Shown here in pieces: positions 25,104 through 33,669 of a stretch of 64,000 bases of DNA. The stretch is taken from contig QQUF01000056.1 of NCBI GenBank assembly GCA_008501735.1, forward strand, positions 53,091 to 117,090. Reading direction: 5' to 3'. Within the stretch, counting starts at the first letter, position 1. Every line of letters begins with the position of its first letter. Made by a program: the position numbers and the translations under genes. The notes beneath the pieces were generated by a model. It ran no database searches and was not told the DNA's origin. It saw only the letters and a program-made list of their open reading frames with translations. The stretch comes from Calditrichota bacterium (GTDB lineage: Bacteria; CLD3).

Positions 25104-25261
25104 TCTCATAGAACGGTTTTCGTAATTCTATGAGTTGTTGAAAACACCTCTCAAATAAAATTGTTATCTCTTGATTTTGCACGATTTACGAATTGGTAAA
25201 ATTCTTTTAAAGACTACCTTTCCCAAATTTTAAGGAAAATTTATTGGTACTCCTTTTGTAA

Positions 25262-25295
25262 GCTTTTAAATGTTAATTAGTTAACTTTTAAAAGC
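25262..25295. promoter_or_regulatory. 34-base dyad touching the ribosome site of the di-heme gene
   Basis: Arms GCTTTTAAATGTTAA and TTAACTTTTAAAAGC are reverse complements with a single mismatch around a four-base loop TTAG. The right arm ends directly before AGGAGG (25296-25301), seven bases ahead of the ATG. It may be a protein-binding operator controlling metal-related genes, or an RNA hairpin that modulates translation. Confidence 0.6.
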
Positions 25296-25307
25296 AGGAG
25301 GTTTCAG

Positions 25308-26309
25308 ATGAAAAAACTCACACTTACTTTCTTGGTATTTATGCTTTTGTTTTTGGGGGTAAGTTGTAGTGATAATTCTGATGATACTAATCAAAACTCA
25401 GATTCACCAACTCTTGTGGAATTCAATAAACCGAAAGGTTTCCCAAATGTTGTTATTCCAGAAGATAACCCGCAGACAGTCGAAGGAATTAAGCTCGGAA
25501 GAATGCTTTACTACGACAGGATTCTTGACAAAGACAGTAGCAGAGCGTGTGCAAGTTGCCATTTACAAAATTTGTCTTTTAGCTCTCCTGGAGCAGGAAG
25601 AGATGTTATGGCTCACGTAAATATGGCTTGGCAAAGTCAATGGTTGTGGGATGGAAAAGTCGAAGGAACTCTTGAAGAAGTGATGATTTTTGAAGCTAAA
25701 GATTTTTTTGAAGCAAACTTAGACAGGCTAAGAAATCACCCAACTTATCCTGATTTGTTCGAAGATGCTTTTGGAACTGATAAAATTACTTACCAAGCTT
25801 GTGCAAATGCTTTAGCACAGTTTACTCGAACAATGGTTTCTTTCAATTCTAAATACGATAAGTTTTTGAGTGGTCAAGCTCAGTTTTCGGAATCCGAAGA
25901 ACGAGGCTATGATTTGTTTTATTCTGAAAAAGGCGATTGTTTTCACTGTCACGGAAATGCACTTTTGACTGATAGAGTTTTTCATAACACAGGAGTTGAT
26001 CCGGCTTTAATTGACATTGGTTTGGGTGCTGTAACAGGAAAAGTTGAAGATTTTGGAAAATTCAAAACTCCAACTTTAAGAAATATTGAAATGTCTGCAC
26101 CTTATATGCACGACGGAAGATTTCAGACTTTGGAAGAAGTTTTGGATTTTTATAATGCAGGTGGAGGTTTTGGAACAAATGTTGACCCATTGATGAGACC
26201 ACTTGGTTTGGACGAACAAGATAAATCAGACTTAATTGCTTTTTTGAAAACATTCACAGATTCAACATTTTTAACTAATCCTAAATTTGCAAACCCATTT
26301 GAAGAGTAG
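25308..26309 (+). CDS. Di-heme cytochrome c lipoprotein, MauG/MbnH/CcpA family (first copy)
   Basis: 333 residues with lipobox LGVSC (Cys20). Two heme sites: CASCH (Cys81, Cys84, His85) and CFHCH (Cys211, Cys214, His215), with PYMHDGRF late in the protein supplying family residues. The family includes cytochrome c peroxidases, MauG and MbnH, which use high-valent di-heme iron to oxidise H2O2 substrates or tryptophan in a partner. Compared with the second copy at 28646 it lacks about 18 residues between the hemes, including the conserved NPVEM-like stretch, so its catalytic ability may differ. It has a strong AGGAGG site and opens the metal-lipoprotein locus. Confidence 0.88.
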   Translation: MKKLTLTFLVFMLLFLGVSCSDNSDDTNQNSDSPTLVEFNKPKGFPNVVIPEDNPQTVEGIKLGRMLYYDRILDKDSSRACASCHLQNLSFSSPGAGRDVMAHVNMAWQSQWLWDGKVEGTLEEVMIFEAKDFFEANLDRLRNHPTYPDLFEDAFGTDKITYQACANALAQFTRTMVSFNSKYDKFLSGQAQFSESEERGYDLFYSEKGDCFHCHGNALLTDRVFHNTGVDPALIDIGLGAVTGKVEDFGKFKTPTLRNIEMSAPYMHDGRFQTLEEVLDFYNAGGGFGTNVDPLMRPLGLDEQDKSDLIAFLKTFTDSTFLTNPKFANPFEE

Positions 26310-26378
26310 TATTTTGGTGTTTACTTTGAATATTTTTTTTAGCATTTTACAACTTCAATCTTATTAAAAGAGTTTACT

Positions 26379-26702
26379 TTGACGGGTAATAAAAATACAT
26401 TTTTTTCTATTATTGCGATACTGGTTGCAGTCTTTGTACTTGGGGATTTTGTCTCAATGCCATTTCTGTTCAAGCAATGTCATTGTAATGAAAAAACTAC
26501 TCCTCTGAAAAATTGCCCAACAGGAATTTCTAGTCTTTTACAAAACATTTTTCATTCAGGAGCAGTTCCAACTCTAGAGATTAATTTTAATCTTCCTATT
26601 GAATTAGAAGAAAAAATTCTCTCATTTCAGAAAGAATCTAAATTTTGTACGAATTTGATTCTTGCAAATCTTCACGAAAGAGCTCCTCCTTTTTTATCCT
26701 AA
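26379..26702 (+). CDS. Small membrane-anchored protein with Cys-His cluster
   Basis: 107 residues from a TTG start (no ATG fits); the start is uncertain. One N-terminal membrane helix (residues 8-28) is followed by FKQCHCNE, a C-H-C group suited to metal binding, another cysteine at KNC, and a C-terminal ERAPP. No known domain was recognised; short proteins ending in R-x-PP are seen near metal-handling genes. It lies 70 bases after the di-heme gene in the same direction. The 209 bases following it contain a weak hairpin at about 26822-26855 and no gene. Confidence 0.5.
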   Translation: MTGNKNTFFSIIAILVAVFVLGDFVSMPFLFKQCHCNEKTTPLKNCPTGISSLLQNIFHSGAVPTLEINFNLPIELEEKILSFQKESKFCTNLILANLHERAPPFLS

Positions 26703-26911
26703 AATATAATTTCTCAAAATCTGTACGTATTACTCAAACTTGAAAACAAACTAATAAACTACGATTAGTCCGTACGAATCTCTCTATTTACAAAAAAAAT
26801 GAAAACAAACTTTTGAATATGAAGGATAAGTGGTTTTTTCTGCTTGTCCTTTTGTGAAAAAGATTAAGTTTTCTAACTAAGAAAAACTCAAAAGAAGAAA
26901 AAGGATAAAAA

Positions 26912-27790
26912 ATGTTTACTAAGAAAATGATTAAACTTTTAATTTTATTAGCTATCGGAACTTTCACTTTTATTTCTTGTGATGACGACGATGATGAGCA
27001 TTCTCACGACGAGCAAGAAGCGGTCGGACTTAATTTGACTGTGAGCGATACAATTGCTGTTACTCAAGATGCTGACGGAAATGTTTCAGGTCATTTGATG
27101 ACTCACGAAAATTCTGCAACAACTGTTTACCTAAAATTCATTGACAAAGATGGAGAAACTTTTATTCCTCATCTTGATGATGGATTTTCAGCACATTACG
27201 AAGTTGGCGATACAAACATTGCGATTGTTCACGATGTTTCTGGTGGAACAAGTCATAATCACGGTGACACAACAAGCACTTCTCATTGGGAATTTCACGT
27301 TCAAGGAAAAGCCGCAGGAATGACGACTCTCAAAGTCAGAATTCTCCACGAAGACCACACAAACTTTACTTCTGAATTCATAAATATTCACGTTCACGAA
27401 GCAAGTACTTCTGGTGGAACTCCAAGTAAAATGATTCTCAAAAATCATAGTGGAGCTGAACTTGCAACTACTAATGCAGATTCAACAACAGGAATGGTAA
27501 TGGCAGAATTAAACACAATGACTCACATTTTTGTTAGCTTCCTTGATTCAGATGGAAATATGACAATGCCTGACACAACAAATCGTTTTGTTGAAGCTGA
27601 AGCTGCAGACGGTTCGATTGCAACAATTATGAATGCAGGAAACGATTCTGCTCCTTGGGAATTTATGGTAAATGGAGTTGCTGAAGGAATGACTACAATT
27701 AAATTGAAACTTGTTTTTTTGCACGAAGGACTTCACAGAGTCGAGGAAATTGTTGGAACTCCGATACAAGTTCACGTTCACACACCTTAA
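26912..27790 (+). CDS. Histidine-rich lipoprotein with two tandem domains
   Basis: 292 residues with lipobox FISC (Cys23), followed at once by an acidic/histidine stretch (DDDDDEHSHDE). About twenty histidines are scattered along the protein, including SHNH, ILHEDH and two HVH endings. It is an internal duplication: VYLKFIDKDGE ... WEFHVQGKAAGMTTLKV matches IFVSFLDSDGN ... WEFMVNGVAEGMTTIKL, each unit about 115 residues and each ending in HVH. The second unit has lost most of the histidines of the first. It is likely a surface or periplasmic metal (copper or zinc) binding protein; the specific family was not recognised. Confidence 0.75.
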   Translation: MFTKKMIKLLILLAIGTFTFISCDDDDDEHSHDEQEAVGLNLTVSDTIAVTQDADGNVSGHLMTHENSATTVYLKFIDKDGETFIPHLDDGFSAHYEVGDTNIAIVHDVSGGTSHNHGDTTSTSHWEFHVQGKAAGMTTLKVRILHEDHTNFTSEFINIHVHEASTSGGTPSKMILKNHSGAELATTNADSTTGMVMAELNTMTHIFVSFLDSDGNMTMPDTTNRFVEAEAADGSIATIMNAGNDSAPWEFMVNGVAEGMTTIKLKLVFLHEGLHRVEEIVGTPIQVHVHTP

Positions 27791-27856
27791 TTTGAATTTT
27801 TATAGCTTAAGGGCGTTTGAGCATTTAACTAAAAAACAAAACTTTTAGAGAAGAAA

Positions 27857-28630
27857 ATGAAATTACAAAACTTTTTAAACTCAACTTTAATCGTTGCTTT
27901 AGCTTCTGTAACTTTTGTGTCTTGTGGCGACGATGATGACGATGACAAAGCTACAACAGGAGATGTTACATTCTCAGTTGAGCATTTTGTGGGAAACGCA
28001 GCTTTAGAATTTGATTCACAAGATTACCCTTACACAAATGAATTTGGTAACGAATACAGAGTAACAAAACTTCTTTACTACCTTTCGGATTTCAAATTAC
28101 ACAACTCAACTGAAACGGTTGGTCGAGATAACAATTCAAGTTACCTTTACATTAACGCTAAAGATTCAACGGATTTTACTTACAAATTAGAAGAAGTTCC
28201 GAATGGCGAATACACTTCGGCAACTTTTTACTTCGGACTTGACGAAGACAAAGTTCCTTTTGGTGAACTTCCTGCAACTACTGAAAATATAAATATGGAA
28301 TGGCCAACTCAAATTTTTGCTGGTGGAGGTTACCATTATATGAAATTTGAAGGAAAATTTATGGCTCCTGATACAATAAAAGGTTTTGCAACTCACGCTG
28401 GTCCGCATACAGCACAACAATATTTTTTCCAAATTACGCTTAACTTTACAAATCCAATTGTTGTAAACGGTGATGACAACGAAGTTAAAATCAAAGCTGA
28501 TTTGAACAACTGGTACAAAAGTCCTAATACTTGGGATTTTAACAACTATACAAATGGAATAATGATGAACGCTGATGCTCAGATGAAGTTGATGCAAAAT
28601 GGAAATGACGTTTTTAGCTTAGCTAACTAA
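27857..28630 (+). CDS. MbnP-like copper-binding lipoprotein
   Basis: 257 residues with lipobox TFVSC (Cys23) and a run of six Asp. The mature domain has the MbnP-like pattern: FSVEHFVG (His43), YRVTKLLYYLSDFKL, a tryptophan in NMEWPT (Trp149), then GGGYHYMKFEG (His160) and HAGPH (His180, His184). In methanotrophs MbnH oxidises a tryptophan of MbnP to kynurenine, which then helps bind copper. The neighbouring di-heme gene follows after 15 bases, the same pairing as mbnPH. Trp149 is the natural candidate for this change here, but that is inference. Confidence 0.82.
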   Translation: MKLQNFLNSTLIVALASVTFVSCGDDDDDDKATTGDVTFSVEHFVGNAALEFDSQDYPYTNEFGNEYRVTKLLYYLSDFKLHNSTETVGRDNNSSYLYINAKDSTDFTYKLEEVPNGEYTSATFYFGLDEDKVPFGELPATTENINMEWPTQIFAGGGYHYMKFEGKFMAPDTIKGFATHAGPHTAQQYFFQITLNFTNPIVVNGDDNEVKIKADLNNWYKSPNTWDFNNYTNGIMMNADAQMKLMQNGNDVFSLAN

Positions 28631-28645
28631 CAGGAAAAATTCATT

Positions 28646-29701
28646 GTGAAAAAAACTTTAGTTTTACTTTTACTTGGATTTTCGATTTTCGGTTGCGACG
28701 AGGGTTCCGACGATAAAATTATTGTCGAGAATCCTCTTCAAACGGTAAGAGAATTTGAGACTCCTCCAAGATTCCCAATTCCCAAAATTCCTGAAGACAA
28801 CCCTTTGACAGAAGAAGGAATTGCTCTTGGGAGAATGCTTTTTTACGACCCGATTCTCTCGGCTGACAGTACTCAATCTTGCGGAAGTTGTCACGTTCAA
28901 GAGTTTGCTTTTACTGACAACGGAAGACGTTTTAGTGTTGGAATTGATAGCATTCAAGGAGACAGAAATTCAATGGCAGTAATTAACGTCGCTTGGATTG
29001 AAGATTTGTTTTGGGACGGAAGAGCAAAAGGCGTTGAAGAACAAGCTTTTGGACCTGTTGTGAATCCTGTTGAAATGCACGAAACTTGGGAAAATGCCGT
29101 TGCAAAATTAAAAAGACACGCGATTTATCCTGACCTTTTTACAAAAGCTTTCAGACAAGCGGAAGATGAGGTCATCGAAATTGACTCGGTTTTTGTTGTT
29201 AAAGCAATTGCCCAATTTGAAAGAACTTTGATTTCTTCAAATTCTAAGTACGACAAGTTTTTGAGAAATGAAATTGAATTCTCAGATTCTGAAAGACGAG
29301 GTTACGATTTGTTCTTTACTGAAAAAGCCGATTGTTTTCACTGTCACGGAAATGCACTTGGAACGGACAATGTTTTTCATAACAACGGAAGCGACCCAGC
29401 AGGAATTGACCCTGGACTTTTCAAGGTTACTGGAGATTTTAATGATTACGGAATGTTTCGGACACCAACTTTGAGAAACATTGATTTAACAGCTCCTTAT
29501 ATGCACAATGGAAGTTTTAATACTTTGGAAGAAGTTGTGAATCACTATAATTCTGGTGGTGGACTTTTTCAGCCAAACAAAGACCCTTTAATTAGACCGC
29601 TTGGACTTACGGAGCAAGACAGAGAGGATTTGGTAGTTTTTTTAAAAACTTTAACCGATTCAACTTTTATTACTAACCCAGATTTTGCAAACCCATTTTA
29701 A
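28646..29701 (+). CDS. Di-heme cytochrome c, MbnH/MauG type (second copy)
   Basis: 351 residues, GTG start with AGGA upstream, lipobox SIFGC (Cys17). Heme sites are CGSCH (Cys79, Cys82, His83) and CFHCH (Cys229, Cys232, His233). The conserved FAFTDNGRRFSVG and GDRNSMAVINVAW, and NPVEMH between the hemes, are all intact, so this copy looks fully active. It is placed directly after the MbnP-like gene and is the likely tryptophan oxidase for it. A terminator follows at 29708. Alternative: an ordinary cytochrome c peroxidase that protects against H2O2. Confidence 0.88.
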   Translation: MKKTLVLLLLGFSIFGCDEGSDDKIIVENPLQTVREFETPPRFPIPKIPEDNPLTEEGIALGRMLFYDPILSADSTQSCGSCHVQEFAFTDNGRRFSVGIDSIQGDRNSMAVINVAWIEDLFWDGRAKGVEEQAFGPVVNPVEMHETWENAVAKLKRHAIYPDLFTKAFRQAEDEVIEIDSVFVVKAIAQFERTLISSNSKYDKFLRNEIEFSDSERRGYDLFFTEKADCFHCHGNALGTDNVFHNNGSDPAGIDPGLFKVTGDFNDYGMFRTPTLRNIDLTAPYMHNGSFNTLEEVVNHYNSGGGLFQPNKDPLIRPLGLTEQDREDLVVFLKTLTDSTFITNPDFANPF

Positions 29702-29707
29702 TTTTAG

Positions 29708-29734
29708 AGGCAAGTTTAATTCTTGCCTTTTTTT
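29708..29734 (+). terminator. Terminator at the end of the metal-lipoprotein locus
   Basis: AGGCAAG, seven-base loop, CTTGCCT, then seven T residues. It separates the plus-strand locus from the convergent regulator gene. Confidence 0.88.
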
Positions 29735-30455
29735 ATGCATTTAAATTAATGATTCTTTCTTCACCAATGTAGGGAACGGTATTGTCGTATTTTAAATTCT
29801 GAATTTTGGAAATGGTTTTAGCAATTCGTTCACCCGCATTCTCAATTTTCGCTAAATATCTGTCAACTTTTTCAGGAGAATTTTTGGAAATACTAAGAAG
29901 TTCAATGTTTCCTAAAAGCACAGTTAATGGTTGATTTAATTCGTGTGCAGTTGCTCCAGCAAGTTCGAGAAGTGCTTTTATTCTTTCTTCTTTAATTATT
30001 GTCTCTTGTTGTTTGAGAATCCTTGCATTTGCCCTTTTGAGTTCTTCGAGCAAATTATGCCTCTCAATTGCGTATTCCACAGAACGTCTAAGTGAATACC
30101 TGTCAATTTTTCCTTTGAGTAAGTAGTCTTGAGCTCCGTTTTGTACTGTTTTCATTGCTAATTTTGAATCTTCTACTCCACTTAAAACAATTATTGGAAT
30201 GTTATGAGCGTTGTTAAAAACGGCTTGAAAAGTGCTATAACCTTCACTGTCTGAAAGAGTTAAATCTAAAACGATTAGTTCAAAAAAATCACTTTCCAAG
30301 TAATCTAGACCTTTTTCAAGCGTTTCTGCATTGATTAGTTCGAATTTTCGATTTTCGATTTCTCCAAGCATTGCTTTGAATAAAAGGAAATCTGCTTCGT
30401 GATCTTCAATGACAAGAATTCTGCTTTTATTGTTTTTAAGGTCTGTTAGCTTCAT
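29733..30455 (-). CDS. Response-regulator receiver joined to a histidine-kinase DHp domain, no ATPase domain
   Basis: 240 residues. Residues 10-130 form a receiver domain with acid pair IED, phospho-acceptor Asp64 (IVLDLTLSD) and Lys114. After a coiled-coil linker comes a HisKA-type H-box GATAHELNQPL with His171, then the second DHp helix, and the protein ends without N, G1 or G2 boxes. Such a protein cannot phosphorylate itself by ATP but could pass phosphate between His and Asp. The start at 30455 has GGAG six bases upstream; an ATG nine codons earlier (30482) has none. The kinase gene lies 81 bases upstream in the same direction, a probable partner. Confidence 0.8.
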   Translation of the reverse strand: MKLTDLKNNKSRILVIEDHEADFLLFKAMLGEIENRKFELINAETLEKGLDYLESDFFELIVLDLTLSDSEGYSTFQAVFNNAHNIPIIVLSGVEDSKLAMKTVQNGAQDYLLKGKIDRYSLRRSVEYAIERHNLLEELKRANARILKQQETIIKEERIKALLELAGATAHELNQPLTVLLGNIELLSISKNSPEKVDRYLAKIENAGERIAKTISKIQNLKYDNTVPYIGEERIINLNA

Positions 30456-30536
30456 TTGCTTCTCCGCATCAATTTTTTTCATAACATATTGCTTAAGTAA
30501 GTAAATGCAGAAATTCTTTTAGAAATTTCCAAAAAA

Positions 30537-32561
30537 TTAATTGAAAAAAGGGATTGTGAAAAAGAAGGTTGTTCCATCATTTGATTTAGGTTTATACCAA
30601 ATCCTTCCGTTGTAAGATTCGACAATTTTTTTGCAAGTCGCAAGCCCAATTCCCGAACCCTTAAATTCAGTTCTCGTGTGAAGTCGTTTAAAGATTGTAA
30701 AAACTAATTCAGATTTTTCAGGCTGAATTCCAATTCCGTTGTCTTCGATTGCAAAAAGCCACTCATTAGTTTTTTCTTCAACAGAAATTTTTATTATTGG
30801 TGTCTTTTCGTTTGAGACAAATTTTATTGAGTTACTAATTAGGTTCTGGAACAAAGCGAAAATTTCATACTTGTTTGCTAAAATTGTAGGCATTTGGGAA
30901 TAAGTTATTTTCGCTTTCCTTTGTTCGATTGTTGATTGCAAGTGTTGAAAAATTATTGCATCAAGTATTGAATTTAAATTAATGTTTTTTAGCTCTTTTT
31001 CACCAGTTCTAACTCTCGAATACTGTAAAAGACTCTCAATCATCTCTTGCATTCGATTTGAATTTTGTAAGCACAAATCAATAAATTGTAAAGAATCAGA
31101 GTCGAAATTATTTTTGTGCTTTCGCTCCAAAATTCCCAAAAAACCTGAGATAGTTCTTAAAGGTTCTTGCAAGTCGTGTGAAGCTGAGTAAGCGAATCTT
31201 TCCAAATCATCATTGCTTTTTTTCAAAGCGGAAGCATATTCACTCAGTTTACTTTCGTAATTCACTCTTTCTGTAACGTCTCTTGAAGAAGTAACTATAT
31301 TTATAACTTGAGAGTTTTGGTCTAAAATAGGTTGTGAGTAAGTTTCAAACCAAATATGAGATTTGTCCTTTTTACGAAATCGGTAAACAATTAGAGAATG
31401 ATTTTCCCCTTTAAGAATCTGTTCGTGAGATTCCTTTTGAATTCTTTCCTTGTCGTCTTCGTGAAAAAAGTCGTAAGGGTTTTTGCCAACTAATTCTTCT
31501 GGTCTGAATCCAAGAATTTCCTTACAAGAATGGCTTACGTAAACAAATTCTCCATTTGGTTTGTGCAAACAAATTAAATCATTAATATTTTCCGCTAAAA
31601 GTCTGTAACGTTCTTCGCTCTTCTGCAAAGACTCTTGAATAGTTTTGCGGTCTTGAATCTCTCGTTCCAAAATGGCATTTGTCAAATTCAGTTTATCAGA
31701 CTTTACCAATAATTCCTTTTTGACTTTTATTGAGTTTGTTATGTCTGTAACAGAAACAAAAACTCTCGACCAATCATTTCTGAAAACTTCTGGAATGAAT
31801 ATTTTTAAACGAATGTGGAGCAAACGACCTTTTAAGTCTTTGTTTAGTGTTTCAGTTTCGAAAGTAGCTTCTCCGTTATGAAGAGTTACAATTTCTTCTA
31901 AAAAGGTTTTTAAAGACTCATTTGTAAAAAATTCTGAAAAGTTATTTAAAATTTCTTCCTTATTTCTTCCGTTATAAAGTTTCACTGTCTCTTCATTTAT
32001 AGAAATAATTTTTATGAGATTAAGGCAAGAAGTCAATTTTGCTGGGTTTTGCTTGAAGTATTTTTTTATGTCAACAAGCCCTTGCTCAACTAAAGAATCA
32101 AGGTAGATTTTTAATTGTGAGAAATCTTGTTCCCATAAAGAATTAGGAGAGTTTTCAAAAAGCACTTCAAAATGAGATTTTCTTTTTATCAGTTTTTGCT
32201 GCGAAATAAATAGCGAATTTGTGTAACGTAAGATTCTCTCTAAATCTTCAGGATTTAAGTCTGAAGTTACTAAATAATCAGTTGCACCATTTGAAAGCAT
32301 TTTTTTGCCATTTTGAGAACTCTTTACTAAAGCAATTATTGGAATTTTTAAGGCTTTGGCAAATTCTTGGATTTGAAAAAGGGAACTGACAAATGCAATT
32401 ACAAATTTTTCTGACTTTCTTAGTAGGGTTGTCTCGTCGTAACTTTGGACACAAAAAATTTCTAAACCAAATTCATTACAATTTTGGAAAAGCGTTTTAA
32501 GTTGGAGAAGTTCATTTTCTTTTGGACTTACGACAAGAATTTTTAATTTTGGATTTTCCAT
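30537..32561 (-). CDS. PAS-domain sensor histidine kinase with degenerate N-terminal receiver
   Basis: 674 residues. Residues 7-120 have a receiver-like fold (KILVVSPKEN, NGATDYL) but the phospho-acceptor position reads FVIAFVSS with no Asp, so it is likely a pseudo-receiver. One diverged PAS-like domain (about 130-285) and one clear PAS domain (about 325-440, with FVYVSHSCKEILGF and PAC motif FRKKDKSHIWFE) follow. The catalytic core has His462 in SASHDLQEPLRTI, N box FQNLISNSIKF, G1 IEDNGIGI and G2 GSGIGLA. No membrane segment is seen, so it senses a cytoplasmic signal. It lies upstream of the receiver-DHp gene. Confidence 0.88.
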   Translation of the reverse strand: MENPKLKILVVSPKENELLQLKTLFQNCNEFGLEIFCVQSYDETTLLRKSEKFVIAFVSSLFQIQEFAKALKIPIIALVKSSQNGKKMLSNGATDYLVTSDLNPEDLERILRYTNSLFISQQKLIKRKSHFEVLFENSPNSLWEQDFSQLKIYLDSLVEQGLVDIKKYFKQNPAKLTSCLNLIKIISINEETVKLYNGRNKEEILNNFSEFFTNESLKTFLEEIVTLHNGEATFETETLNKDLKGRLLHIRLKIFIPEVFRNDWSRVFVSVTDITNSIKVKKELLVKSDKLNLTNAILEREIQDRKTIQESLQKSEERYRLLAENINDLICLHKPNGEFVYVSHSCKEILGFRPEELVGKNPYDFFHEDDKERIQKESHEQILKGENHSLIVYRFRKKDKSHIWFETYSQPILDQNSQVINIVTSSRDVTERVNYESKLSEYASALKKSNDDLERFAYSASHDLQEPLRTISGFLGILERKHKNNFDSDSLQFIDLCLQNSNRMQEMIESLLQYSRVRTGEKELKNINLNSILDAIIFQHLQSTIEQRKAKITYSQMPTILANKYEIFALFQNLISNSIKFVSNEKTPIIKISVEEKTNEWLFAIEDNGIGIQPEKSELVFTIFKRLHTRTEFKGSGIGLATCKKIVESYNGRIWYKPKSNDGTTFFFTIPFFN

Positions 32562-32661
32562 TCTCGGTTTGCTACTTTTCTAAAGATTACATAAATTCTC
32601 AAACTAAATTTATGCTCCTGAAATTCCTAGTTTCTAAATAAAATTTTAAGTCAACACACAA

Positions 32662-33012
32662 ATGAAGAAATATTTTCTAGTTTTTTACAGCGATAAACCA
32701 ATCACGATTTTTGCTCCTTCAAAAGATGAGCTTTTCAGAAATTGTGTCGAACAACTTGCCGAGGAGTTGAAGTGCTTTAAAGTAGTTTCATTTTTTCCTA
32801 ACGAGGTTGGAGACACAGTAGGAGAAATTACCGATTACTTAGAAATTGATTCTTGTGGAAACAAAACAATTGCTTTTTACCCAAGACATAACATTTCTGA
32901 AAATCCGCCTGAACGACAGATATTTTTAGACCCAAAAGAAGCAGCATCTTTTTATGTTGAAAAATATTTCCAATCTAAAGCCTTCGAGTTTGAGGAAAAT
33001 GAAAATGTTTAA
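32662..33012 (+). CDS. Hypothetical small protein upstream of coaE
   Basis: 116 residues, soluble, with an alpha/beta pattern (FLVFYSDKPITIF, VGDTVGEITDYLEI, NKTIAFYPRH). No known domain was recognised. Its stop lies inside the start of coaE (overlap of eight bases), so the two are translated from the same message. The gap before it (32562-32661) is between divergent genes and probably carries both promoters. Confidence 0.65.
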   Translation: MKKYFLVFYSDKPITIFAPSKDELFRNCVEQLAEELKCFKVVSFFPNEVGDTVGEITDYLEIDSCGNKTIAFYPRHNISENPPERQIFLDPKEAASFYVEKYFQSKAFEFEENENV

Positions 33013-33610
33013 GTTAGGAGTAACAGGTGGAATCGGTTCTGGAAAATCAACCGTTACGAAAATCTTAGTAGAAAATTATAATGCTTACGAATTTGAAGCT
33101 GATATCGTTGCAAAGAAAATAGTTGCTGAAAATGAGCAACTTAAAGAAGAGTTTAAACAAACTTTTGGAAGCCGATTCTTCGATGAACTTGGAAATTTGA
33201 AGCGAAGAGAATTTGCAGAATTTGTTTTTTCAGACAAAGAAAGAACGAGGAAACTAAATTCTTTAGTTCACCCAAAAGTCAAAGAAGCTGCTACGGAGCA
33301 TTTTCAAAAAGCTAAAGACGAAGGTCGCAGTTTCTTTGTTCACAACGCACCTTTGATTTTTGAAGCAGGAATTGAAAAGCAACTTGACGCTGTTTTGGTT
33401 GTTGCTGTTAGCGAAGAAAATGCTCTAAAACGCACAATCGAAAGAGATAAGACCACTGAAAATGAAGTAAAATTACGAATGTCAAAACAAATGCCTTTAG
33501 CAGAAAAAATTGCAAAAGCTGACTTTGTAATTTGGAACGACGGAGGTTTTGAGAAATTAAAAACAGCAGTTGAAAATTTTTATGAAAAACATTTAAAGGA
33601 TAAATTATAG
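33005..33610 (+). CDS. coaE: Dephospho-CoA kinase
   Basis: 201 residues of the CoaE family, last step of coenzyme A synthesis (phosphorylation of the ribose 3'-OH of dephospho-CoA), in the cytoplasm. The P-loop GGIGSGKST is at the N-terminus, followed by D-x-V in EADIVAKKI and the lid region SLVHPKV and RDKTTENEVKLRM. The ATG at 33005 has TGAGGA eight bases upstream; an earlier ATG at 32999 is too near it. A PanE-like reductase gene follows, also related to pantothenate/CoA synthesis. Confidence 0.93.
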   Translation: MFKLGVTGGIGSGKSTVTKILVENYNAYEFEADIVAKKIVAENEQLKEEFKQTFGSRFFDELGNLKRREFAEFVFSDKERTRKLNSLVHPKVKEAATEHFQKAKDEGRSFFVHNAPLIFEAGIEKQLDAVLVVAVSEENALKRTIERDKTTENEVKLRMSKQMPLAEKIAKADFVIWNDGGFEKLKTAVENFYEKHLKDKL

Positions 33611-33669
33611 AGATTCACGGTTGTGCGTCTTTCTTTCGTAAAAACATTTAAAAATGAAGATTTAAAAAT

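Noticed and set aside
29733..30455. Truncated kinase caused by a frameshift
   Set aside because: The frame ends cleanly after the DHp domain, and no ATPase-domain motifs were seen after it in other frames before the terminator.
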